Source of the DNA: Phycomyces blakesleeanus NRRL 1555(-)
Taxonomy: Eukaryota; Mucoromycota; Mucoromycetes; Mucorales; Phycomycetaceae
Length of the DNA: 64,000 bases
Direction of reading: 5' to 3'
NCBI RefSeq assembly: GCF_001638985.1
Contig: NW_017265134.1
Location: 3,014,131-3,078,130 of the forward strand
Part shown: in pieces, positions 36,025 to 45,630 of the stretch
Layout of the letters: every line of letters begins with the position of its first letter
Numbering within the stretch: position 1 is the first letter of the stretch
The notes under the pieces: model-generated
What the model was told of the DNA's origin: nothing
The model's database searches: none
Seen by the model: the letters and a program-made list of their open reading frames with translations, nothing else
Translations under genes and position numbers: made by a program

Positions 36025-39022
36025 CTAAATATATATTTTTTGTGGCAAAGGAACTACACACATCTGAACTTTGCCTTCTAGACCAAGGTGCTCGCCTACT
36101 GCGACTGGATAGCAGATTCTATGCATTGGGAGAATGCTGTTCATGCTGTCATCTTCGAACCCCACCTCATTCACCTCAACTCCTTCTCCTGCTCTGGGCT
36201 GAAGTAAAACTTCCTTGTACCATCATACATATGCAAATACATGCTGGCTTGCATGACCAGCAAACGAGTTTACAGCAGTATTGACAAAGAGGTACTGAAT
36301 TTGGCCCGCATATGGCTTGGTACTTCTACCATCACTTGTCTCAAACAAGGCTTGCATGAACGACCCGTGCTGATTCTTCGTTTTGCTCTTGTAGATTTGC
36401 CCAAGAAGATTGATTGATTCAAACTTCTGTATCCAATTGTTAACAAAATTATTGGAATGACCAGCCTGACAATAATGAACAAGAGTTTGATCATCATATG
36501 TCTCACAATAGTATTCCAACAAATGCTCATATTCGGATTCATCCATGGAAATCTCATCCTTTAGAGCTAAAGAAAGTGCGGAAGGGAGCAAAGGCTCATT
36601 TCTCTTGATGATATCAAAGTTGATCTCAGGAGAATCAAGAAAAGCATTGATATCGAATTGGATTGAGGCGGCAGTGGAAGTGGAAGTGGCTATGGAATTG
36701 GCAGTGGATGCAGTGAGCTCAAGGATGATTGCCGAATGCTCAGATCGAATTATTGGCAAAGTTTGGCAAATAAGATCTCCCTGATATACTTCTTCAAGAT
36801 ACTTCTTCATATAGGTTCCCTCAAACCCGTCTTTTCTATTTGTTGCATAGTTTTTCAAGATATCATTGCATCTTTCGAAACTAAAAAGCCAATAGCCATA
36901 AACCGGGCCAAAGTTCAGTACAGTCTCTCGCAGATGAAGATGGAGATGCATGTTTGGCAAAAGGAATGGGACTTTATACAACTTCTCGCACTCTCTGCAG
37001 AAAACCTCCAAAGATTGATGGACTTCATCAAGGTGAGCCATGGATATGCTTGGCATTGAGAGGTACTGGCATGCATTGACAAATGTTGTCCAGTTACTGA
37101 GATAAGCTTCAGGTAGACAACCACGCAGGAGAACAGGAGAGTACACCAAGCACCAAGACTTCCACTCGTCGGCCTTCATGAATGGGAAGCCACGCCCAAT
37201 CTTTGTCCCTAATGGCGTGTAGTTCTCTGGCAGTACAAGCTTGTCAGCATCCAACTGCATTTCGGCCAAGTGTGCATCTGTGATGAGACCTGAAGATCTC
37301 CATTTCTTCATTATCCTCTTTGCTGTTCCAAGGTACAGGTTGGGCATCAGATTGATGACAATGCACTCCATGAGGTTAAAGTAAACCAGGTCATGCAATT
37401 CTGACCATCGGACACTATTTTCCCTCTCCAATCTCTTTCTCTGTGCATCACTGCTGGCCATTCTCCACAACTCGGCATCACAGCAGTTTTTGGCATCAGT
37501 GCAAGGCACCCACTCAGAAAACATGAACCCAGAGTAGTCCACAGCATTGGAGTCTGGAAGGCGAGGGAACTGTTGGTTGCACTTATTGCATGTACATGTG
37601 CTTGAATGAGAGGTGAGCCCACAAGTCTTACAGGCAGCATGGACAAGAGCACCAGATGGACACTGTACAGTAGGCATCACCACACTGCCATACAACTGGT
37701 TGAGTTCCGCAACAAGGGGACGGAGGTAGTGATTGATCTCACTTGTCTTTGCTTTCTTAGGCCCTGGCATGAGACCAACAAGAACAACATTCTCCTTCTT
37801 GTACCATTCCGATCTTGGCAAGTTGTTGATGCAAAGATATATCACACCACAGGAGTAAGTGACCCCATCAAAAGGTTGAAACCAATCGATGTTCATGGTA
37901 AGCATTATGGAGCGCTTATGATTCACAAATGGTAAACCATTGCTATCCTTCAGACTGTTCCACTTCGTACCATTGTAAATGTCAAACATCATGCCTGGAA
38001 CTTGCACTCTGATTCTCCAATGGCTGATGTTGTCTTTGAATCCAGGGCAGCAAAAAAGGATAGACAATGTTTTGATTATGGAGTTATACATGTAGATCTT
38101 TTTGGGGATAGTCAAGGCTCTTGATGTTGCAAAGAAAAGAGCGTTTCCACATTCTCTACCAGAGAGTCTCTTGAAATCACAACACTCTGGAACAACATTG
38201 GACTCTTCGTATACTTTGTTACAATCGCCACATGCAACAAACTGCTGGACACCTCGAGTCATGTTGCTGAGACTGGTCATAGAGTTGACACCATTTATAC
38301 TGAGGGGAAGACGGAAAGACTGTCCAAAGTGTGCCAATACTTTGTTAAGAAACTTTAACAGAACAGCACTACCAGAATTGACAACATATTTGGATATGAA
38401 GAAGGCAGCAAAAGAAGCAATGAAAGCATGAGTAAAATTGACTGGCATATTGGATGAAGAAAAGTGCTCTATTTGAAAAAAAATCAATACTTGTTGACTT
38501 TATTGATTTATATGTGCTTTTTGTACTAACCTCTAAAATCATCAGATTCATCATCAGAAATATCCAAAATGATTGCTTCAATAATACTCTCATCTTCGCT
38601 TTCAGAATCAAATAAGGAATCAATGTCAAAAAGAAGTAAGTCTTCGACTGTTTTATTAGGTAGAAAAGAATCAAATTATTAGATATTATAAATGATTATA
38701 AAACTTTAATAAAAATACTATGCATATCTTCCACTTGATCTTCAGCATCAACATTGTCTTCAAAGTCAATCTCTATGTCATTGTCATTCGACATTACTTC
38801 TACAACTGAGGCTATATTATATGAAAATAAATATTTTATTAAAATTGTCTCAATAATAATTTTCTTAAATTTGAACTTACAAGAAGATCCTGACTGATAT
38901 TGTCTCACAATATCCTGTTGTGCATGTCTTCTGTGTGTTTGAGCAGACACCAAAACAAATCTCATGCTATTGGAAGAGCATTTAGAGCACTTGCATTCTG
39001 AATTGCTGTTGTTGTTTGACAT
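36025..39022 (-). pseudogene. Tnp2-like CACTA transposase of element 4, one stop near the C-terminus
   Basis: Exon 1 (39022-about 38882) encodes SECKCSKCSSNSMRF...THRRHA, the CxCxxC...HxxxH finger. Exons near 38810-38725 (NDNDIEIDFEDNVDAEDQVED) and 38650-38534 (acidic) follow. The main exon (about 38470-36025) has VACGDCNKVYEE and CCDFKRLSGREC, TMNIDWFQPFDGVTYSCG, GLMPGPKKAKTSE, CKTCGLTSHSSTCTCNKC, INLMPNLYLGTAKRI and WLFSFERCND. TGA at 36223-36225 lies after HVFAYV; the frame continues to MNSILPMHRICYPVAV and PLPQKIYI, TAG. Compared with its relatives the ACDIPAAR segment is shortened (HAACKTCGLT) and DPMHN is changed to NLMPN, so catalytic activity is doubtful even without the stop. Confidence 0.8.
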
Positions 39023-39604
39023 ATTGTGTGCATATGTTTTATTTTTTAAGTCTTTAGAATTGCCAAGAATAGAAAATTGTTCAGGAACACAATTTAATAT
39101 ATATTTTTCCAAATTACATCAGCTTCCAAAATGACATAGTTTATTCCGGTTGTTAAAATGGGCAGTTCTCTAAACAGTAATTGATTGCCTCATTCTAAAA
39201 TACAATAATACACACTTTTGTTAAAACATGTTGTCATATACATTTTATTAGCTGTAGAGCATATACAACAAAAATATTTGTAGTAATATCATGACCATTA
39301 ACCTCATCATACTTATAAATAAATATTACAACAATAAAAAGCTTTATTATCTCACTCAAAAGATATCATTTGGTTTAAGTTCCCTACAACTATTGACTCA
39401 GCAACATGGCTACAAGTCCCAAAAAGAAATCTTGCAGACATTTTTTACAAAAAAGAGTAAACTCGTTTTTTTATCCAATAAAACAGACTGAGCATTATCA
39501 TTGCCGTCGAAAATAAAAAAGACAAAAGTAATAGAAATTTAAGCTACCACTCCACAAATAATAGTATCCTACGCCATAGATGAAATTACCCTATTTTTCC
39601 AGTG

Positions 39605-40240
39605 TAAATAGAAGAAAAATTTACAAGAGAAAATAAAGAAGGTAGACAGCATCTTTAGAGAAAACTTTTGTATCAAAAAAAATTACAAATGTTTATTAAT
39701 TGATTTTGAAAGGTTATTTATACTACTTTTTGGATAAAAATTATAGCAAAAATAGGTTGCACTGATGTCTAGGAGATAATTGTGATAAAAAAGATAGATA
39801 AAATAATTGTAGTCAAGATTTATTATGAAAGAAAAATAAATGAAATTATAATACATAACTACAAAGAATCAAAAAGATTGGAAAGAAGTATATTATAAAG
39901 AAATAAAAAAACTACAGTTAACAATTTCGGTAAAGTAGTGTTGAGAGGAAAACATCACATTTAGTGCATAAGAAAAGTAAGAAAACTAAAAGAGGGAGAA
40001 ACTAATTTTGGGAAAAAATAAAGGGAAAAGAAATTTGTTTTCAGAAAATTAGGCGAAGAATAAAAATAAAAATAACAAGAAGTCAAATTTTTATAATAAG
40101 AAATCAAAATAATATAAATAACATTAAAATTAAAATTAAAATTAAAATATAAAATTATAATTGGGGGTTAGAGACTTTGTGACTGATTAAAAAGGTTGAA
40201 ATCGATTGAAAAAGGGACTGGTACTGCAGCCAATTACTTT
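39605..40240 (+). repeat. Repeat family B, right part
   Basis: Follows 60640-61150 closely (AGAGAAAATAAAGAAGGTAGACA-like, GATAAAAATTATAGCAAAAATAGG, AAGAAGTATATTATAAA, ACATCACATTTAGT), ending in ATTAAAATTAAAATTAAAAT. The next 30-60 bases lead into the first 15 bases of a tRNA-Val at 40268. No gene. Confidence 0.6.
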
Positions 40241-40267
40241 TATACAGTACCGCTTCAAACATATGAG

Positions 40268-40282
40268 GGTTTCTTGGTGTAG
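40268..40282 (+). repeat. Left copy of 15-bp target duplication (5' end of tRNA-Val)
   Basis: GGTTTCTTGGTGTAG, identical to the first 15 bases of the tRNA-Val gene at 45502. It marks the 3' border of the LINE. Confidence 0.9.
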
Positions 40283-40540
40283 GTAAAAGATTTTTATTGA
40301 AAGGCTAGTGGGCACACGCACTATAGAGCTATTGCCCACCTTTAAGAGTACAAAAAAGAATAATAGAAAGGAAAAAAACCCAAGGGGGAAAATGGGAAAA
40401 ACTAGAAAGGGAAACTAAGCTAGGGGATACAAAAAAAAGGGAGATAATGATAAAATATGAAGCATGCATTAAATTCATGCAATAAATGGAAACTAAGACT
40501 AATACAGATCTAAACTAAAAATGAAAGGAGATGGCCAGTC

Positions 40541-43500
40541 TCATTTGGGTAGCCAGTTCAAGAAGAGTTGTCCTCTGTCTGTTGCAACATGATCAGCAAG
40601 ATCAACCCCAGGGAGACAGATCTGTTCTATGTCCAACATTATTCTACAAAGAATTGGCCAAGTAAAGATCCAGAAGGCATTGTTCTTGTTGTTTTTAGGT
40701 TTCTTCAGAGGCAGCATATTGAGTACATAATCAATTGGATTGGGTTATACTGTAGAATAGAGATGGAGACGAATTGCAGCTCCAGTGCACTCAATGACAT
40801 GATGACGGCTGGTGGTATGCAATCCACAGGAACAAGGTTGAGGACGTCCAGGAAGCCACCCCATACGCCAACGTATGAATCTACTACGTTCATAGTTAGT
40901 CATGGGAAGCCAGAGAATAGGGTCAACACCAAGAGAAGGATGGCAAGCAGAGAGAAGTATTTGTTGAGAGCGTTGCAAGAAGAGGCCCTGGTTCAAAAAT
41001 GAACGAATGGCATGCTTGCAAGCTTTAGAATCAGCATTCTGACGATTGGAGAGAGACAACCAAATGGGATTAGCTAAAAGCTTAAACCATTGGTGTGCTG
41101 GGTTTGTAAGAACAGGTCGAAGAAGAGTAAACAGAGCCTCATCAGGCAACCAGAAAGCACGATATACAAACTTGAAACCAAGAGTCAAGATCCTCTCCCT
41201 CATGCTAGGAAGATTCCCAAGGTGACGGAAAACAGATGTAGAAGATGTGGAGTGACCTCCAAAAATCATGCGTAAGCATGTGTTCTGGGCCTTTTCAAGC
41301 ACAGCAACTTGTTTGATGTTGAAGCAGGATATTGCCAGGCCATACTCAAATTGTGGACGAATAAACTGGTGATACAAACGAATTGAGAGTAGACGTGACA
41401 ACCCAGTGTGATTGACACCAAGTGATTGAAGAGCACGCATGCTGTTGATAGCAGAGACACAATTACGAGAGATGAGAAGAGATGGATCAATAGTCCCCTT
41501 TGCTGAGAAGGGAACACCAAGGTAAAGAAACGAATGAGCATGAGGAATAGGCACATTGTAGAGAGAGAATGACAAAGGAGAAAGAGAACAAGAATGGTGA
41601 AGGATCATGCACTTGGTGGGACTCCAACGATATCCTAGCTCTTGAGAATGTTGTTCAGCAGAATTCAGAATGACAGGCATAGCTTCTGGTGTAGCAATGA
41701 TGGCAACATCGTCAGCAAAAAGTAGTGAATTGACTAATTGATCATTGAGTCTTGTGGCAGCAGTCTGGTTAAATACTGTGTTACAAAGTTCCCCTGCAGC
41801 ACGAAGAGCAACTGGTAGAGAATTTATGTACACAGAATAAAGGTGGGGAGAAAGCACAGATCCTTGCATAACGCCAGTCAATGGTTGGAATGATCTGGAT
41901 GTTGCACCAGAAAGCAACACCTCAACTTGAACATTGTCAAAAAGACTTTGTAACAAAGCTAACATAGCATCAGAGGCAAGAGGACGTAACGATGTCCATA
42001 CTACAGAACGATCAACAGTGTCATATGCAGACTTGATATCAAGAAAAGCCAAGACTGGTGGTGCTTTGAATAGAGCTGTGTGACGACGGACCATCTCATG
42101 GAGACAAAGAACTTGATCAAGGGAGCTACGTTGACGTTGGAATCCACCCTGTGCAATGTTAATTGTTGGAGACACATCTTCAAGAGGAAACTGTAGACAA
42201 TATTCCATGGCTTTTCTCAGGATAGACGTTAAGCTAATGGGACAATAGTTAGCAGGGTCATGAGTATCACCCTTTTTAAAGATGGGGACAACTTGTGCAG
42301 TATGCCATGCAAGAGGTGCAGAACCCCATTGCCAACAAAGCTGGAACAAAAGACAAAGAACAGGAGAGACTTGCTTAACAATTGGGTGAAGCATTTCAGC
42401 ACGAAGATGGTCAACACCAGGAGCCTTGCGTGTAGGAAGCTTGAGAATTGCACTCTCTACAGAAAGATGAGTAAAAGGACATGATTCATCAATTGCAATT
42501 GGTGATGAAATCATCACTGTCTGGTCTGGAGGGCGGCGTGCAGGAAGAAATTGACCTGAGAAAATCTGTTGAAGATGATCAGCCATTTTGTTAGCAGCTA
42601 CTTGAGGTCCACCCGGATCCACAAAGACAGGACTGGTTTGACGATGGCTTTTAATACGTTTCATTGTTGCTGTGGTCTTTGCAAAGTCTTGTGTTGCCAA
42701 TTTGTTGCAGAATTCTTTCCATGTTTCACGTCAACGACGCTGGACTGACAACCTAACAGCATGACATGCATCCTGATGGCGCATCCAGCATATAGCCTTC
42801 TGCAAACCACTAGAATGACGCCAGTGTTGGTAGCTGCGTTCTCTCAGATCCATTGCATCTTGAAGGTCCACTGACCAGAACCAGTACTTTTGCATGGTAC
42901 GTGGTGTACGACGACCAACAGCAGTGTCCAGAGCATCATAGATAGCTTGAGCAAAAGCAGAGCACAGAGAATCTACAGGAGGAGGAGAAGAAGAAGAAAG
43001 GAAAGCACTGAACTGCTCTGTCAGATTGTCCAATGACCCAGAAGCTGTATCAATGTAGATCTTGAGAGTGTCAGGCTGAGCAAGCCCGGAAAGATTCCAA
43101 AGTAGGCGCGGATGGTTAGTAGGGGGAGGGGGAGGTGAAACATAGGGAGTGAAAGTGAGGTTGACCATTTTGTGATCAGAGCCTAAAGAAAGATCAGAAC
43201 GAATTTGCATAGAAGGATTGAGAAGGGGGGACGTAGAAAGAAATAAATCAATGACACTGGAACGTAAGGTACCAGAGCCACCAGAAAGAAAGGTAGGAAT
43301 ACCAAATGCAAGTAATTCATTCCAACAAGTGAGACCAGTTGCCTGGATCCACTGAAGAAAAGAAGATCCTTGCGAAGTAATAGCATGGTCACCAAGAAAG
43401 GATCCCATACGTGAATTAAAATCACCACAAAAAATAGTGTTAGAAGAAGGAATAGAAGAAGAAGAGAGGGGGAGGTCATAAAGAATAGAAATTGCATCGT

Positions 43501-43837
43501 CATTAGAAAGAGAAGGGGGAAGATAAATGCAATGAATAAGACAATCAAATACAATACAAGAAAGAACATAAGGAGAAGAAGAAGGAACAATAGAAATGGG
43601 GTAAGGGAAAGAAGGATTTACAAGAAGAGAAATACCCATGCAGCCACGGCTAGCATTGGGGACAGACTGACCATAGGTATGGTACTGCTGCCAAGAAGTA
43701 GGATAACGATGGGGGGACAAAAGCCACGTTTCAGTGATAAAAAGAAGGGAAGTAAGTGGAGCATATGAAAGGATCGTAGGTATGGTCTGTTTTGCAAGAC
43801 CATTTGCATTCCATAATGTAATTGTTACTGGATTCAT
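40541..43837 (-). pseudogene. LINE ORF2: endonuclease-reverse transcriptase, two in-frame stops
   Basis: About 1098 codons. Residues 1-260: endonuclease/exonuclease/phosphatase fold with WNANGLAKQT, TETWLL, FCGDFNSRMG and SDHKMV. Around 540-760: reverse transcriptase with PIFKKGDTHDPANYCPISLTS, QGGFQRQRSSLDQ, LDIKSAYDTVD, GVMQGSVLSPHLYSVYIN and LLFADDVAI (the FADD catalytic motif intact). C-terminal part ends in a cysteine-histidine knuckle CSCGLHTTSRHHVIEC. TGA at 42731-42733 splits endonuclease from RT, and TAA at 40745-40747 precedes a further 68 codons ending FLNWLPK. The start ATG overlaps the ORF1 stop (ATGA). Nicks target DNA and reverse-transcribes the element RNA, by family knowledge. 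The stops probably inactivate this copy. Confidence 0.9.
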
Positions 43838-45321
43838 AGATCAGAGAATGAAGGGATGGTGATGCTGGCAGTATGTATAGAGATGTCCAAGTCTTTTTTG
43901 GTGGGTCGTGGGGGAACAATCTCAGCTAGTTGGTCATCACTAATCCATCCCTGAGAGCAAAAGGAACGTGCAACAGCAAACTTGACAGGAGCCCTAATGA
44001 ATTCAATGGCACGTAGCATACGATCATTGTGAACATGTATAGCTTTTGTTGCCCTATCATCAAGTGAAAGAGAGGCCAGAGCTGGGTCACGGAGGTGAAC
44101 AGGGTCCAGAGGATCAAAGTTATCCAAAGTAGTAACACCATAACTCGCCAAGATAGTCTTGAGCTCAGGAGCATACTCATTATGTACAAGCATTCCCATC
44201 ACCTTATGATCAGGATAGTGGAGATCCAGCACACGTGCATTGTCTATCTTTAATTTGCTAAGACGTTGACGTTGAGTACTAATGGGGAGACGGATAGCAT
44301 TAGGTACATAAACAATTTGAAACCCTTGATCAGCATTTTCTTTAATTGTCATGCCACGAACAACAGCAGCAATGGCCCTAGCAGTTGGAGCCCTTTTACA
44401 TGGTGTTTTAGAAACGAAAGTCTTGGTGGGTTCAGTGGAATGATGGGTCTGGAATGCAGGAAGTGATGGAAAATCAGCCTGAGAAACAACTGGAACAGAG
44501 GCAGCAATAGTAGCATATTTGGATGCTGCAGCACCAACAGAAAAATCAACATTCTCCTTTGTCAAACGTGCAATAGTGGCGTTTGCAGTAGCAAGAGCCT
44601 TACGCAACTCAATGTTCTCTTTTTGAACAGCCTCCAATGCAGAAAGACGTTTATCATAAGCCTGGAAATGGTCCCAAATATCCTGAAGAGTGGGCATTAC
44701 AGTTGGAAGAACAGGTGCAATGTCAGATTCAATTTCATAGATATCTGCCATGGAAATACTATGACCCAAGATGGAAACAGAAGGGGACACAACAGGCTCA
44801 CTTGCAGAATGAACTTCAGGAATTTTGTGTTGGACTGCATTGATCAAAGATTGCATGGATGAAGCAGTAAATGTTGCACCACATTTGCATTTAAACTGTG
44901 GGCTACCAGTACGAGAAGTAGACCCATTAGAAACAATTTTGCCTGTAGTCTGGCAATGTGAACAGGAAAAAACATTGTGCAATTCTTTAAAGTCTGCCTT
45001 GAGGTCAGACAAAATGAGAGCAGTGGGAGTAGGGCGGCCAGTGGAATTAATCACCTGTTTTTGGGAACCAATCATTGTTGGAGGAGCTTGAAAAAAAAAT
45101 TCGTGGGAACCAGGAGCAGGCAAAGCAGAAAAAGAAAGGTCTGAAACTGGGACAAAAAAGTGCGAAGTTGATGGTAAAACACCAGAACCACCTTCAGAGA
45201 AGGAGAAAAGAGCTGGAGACGATAACAGAGGTACAGGCAATCGAGATGTAGTTGGAGATGCTGACAATCTTGAGTGATTTCGGCACAGATGTGAAGATGA
45301 TTGCAATGATGATTCCAACAA
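43834..45321 (-). CDS. LINE ORF1 protein, intact
   Basis: 495 aa. N-terminal third is low-complexity (S, P, L rich). Around residues 119-150 a CSHCQTTGKI...CKCGATF segment has the CxxC...CxC spacing of a zinc ribbon. Around 215-255 DHFQAYDKRLSALEAVQKEN...ALATANATIARLTKENVD is a clear coiled coil. The C-terminal half (residues 315-490) has no motif I recognise; it may be an RNA-binding domain as in other ORF1 proteins, which is inference. It probably binds LINE RNA as an oligomer. The TGA stop shares four bases with the ORF2 start (ATGA at 43834-43837), which suggests coupled reinitiation. Confidence 0.88.
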   Translation of the reverse strand: MLESSLQSSSHLCRNHSRLSASPTTSRLPVPLLSSPALFSFSEGGSGVLPSTSHFFVPVSDLSFSALPAPGSHEFFFQAPPTMIGSQKQVINSTGRPTPTALILSDLKADFKELHNVFSCSHCQTTGKIVSNGSTSRTGSPQFKCKCGATFTASSMQSLINAVQHKIPEVHSASEPVVSPSVSILGHSISMADIYEIESDIAPVLPTVMPTLQDIWDHFQAYDKRLSALEAVQKENIELRKALATANATIARLTKENVDFSVGAAASKYATIAASVPVVSQADFPSLPAFQTHHSTEPTKTFVSKTPCKRAPTARAIAAVVRGMTIKENADQGFQIVYVPNAIRLPISTQRQRLSKLKIDNARVLDLHYPDHKVMGMLVHNEYAPELKTILASYGVTTLDNFDPLDPVHLRDPALASLSLDDRATKAIHVHNDRMLRAIEFIRAPVKFAVARSFCSQGWISDDQLAEIVPPRPTKKDLDISIHTASITIPSFSDL

Positions 45322-45501
45322 TTTGAAAAAAAGTCAATTAAAAAAAATGAAAATTGGTAGATATATAAAAACAACTATGACAATCAATCCTGCTGCAAAA
45401 AACAGATAGGTTTGATATAGTAGTTATAGAGAAAAAGAGGTAAAAGTAAAACTGTGCTAGGTTTGAATTTAAAACTAATTTGGTTGTGGAAGAGAGTGTG
45501 T

Positions 45502-45575
45502 GGTTTCTTGGTGTAGTTGGTTATCACGTCTGTCTAACACACAGACGGTCGCCAGTTCAAGTCTGGCAGAAATCA
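45502..45575 (+). tRNA. tRNA-Val (AAC)
   Basis: Acceptor GGTTTCT pairs with AGAAATC, D loop GTAGTTGGTTATC, anticodon stem GTCTGT/ACAGAC around CTAACAC (AAC), T arm GCCAG-TTCAAGT-CTGGC, discriminator A. Its first 15 bases are the right copy of the LINE target duplication, so its natural upstream flank now lies 5.2 kb to the left (before 40268). Whether it is still transcribed depends on internal A and B boxes, which are intact. Confidence 0.95.
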
Positions 45576-45580
45576 TTTTG

Positions 45581-45630
45581 TTGTTGTTGGATATTATTTT
45601 GATGAATTCATAAAAATTCTCAGACATTAG
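45581..45630 (+). repeat. LTR1-like start just 3' of tRNA-Val
   Basis: TTGGATATTATTTTGATGAATTC resembles the first bases of LTR1 (GTCGGACATTATTTTGATGAATCC) and is cut by LTR4 at 45631. Short and diverged. Confidence 0.45.

Larger units (their letters stand above)
32862..39604. mobile_element. Element 4: complete two-gene CACTG transposon with TAA target duplication
   Basis: 6743 bp. Termini CACTGGAAAAATAGGGTA are identical for 18 bp at both ends, then TATTCATCT versus ATTTCATCT. TAA flanks both sides (32859-32861 and 39605-39607). The related repeat at about 60625-60660 lacks the element and gives a paralogous empty site. Carries a companion on plus (34549-35817) and a transposase on minus (36025-39022), convergent with 207 bp between stops. 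32880-34540 is a gene-free left subterminal region of about 1.7 kb; 39030-39600 is the right one. Confidence 0.95.
40283..45501 (-). mobile_element. Near-full-length LINE inserted inside a tRNA-Val gene
   Basis: 5219 bp, on minus, with a 5' UTR of about 180 bp (45322-45501), ORF1 (43834-45321), ORF2 (40541-43837) and a 3' UTR of about 258 bp ending CAATAAAAATCTTTTAC with no poly(A) tail. Flanked by identical 15-bp copies of GGTTTCTTGGTGTAG. The duplication regenerates a complete tRNA-Val at the 5' side of the LINE. Only two in-frame stops, so recent. I cannot assign the clade by eye; an apurinic-type endonuclease and no RNase H are seen. Confidence 0.93.

Noticed and set aside
40268..40282. 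A separate truncated tRNA gene
   Set aside because: The 15 bases end exactly at the LINE border and repeat at 45502, so they are one half of a target duplication rather than an independent pseudo-tRNA.
40568..41002. 144-aa plus-strand ORF
   Set aside because: It lies opposite the LINE ORF2 C-terminus, whose frame explains the sequence; the plus-strand frame is a shadow.
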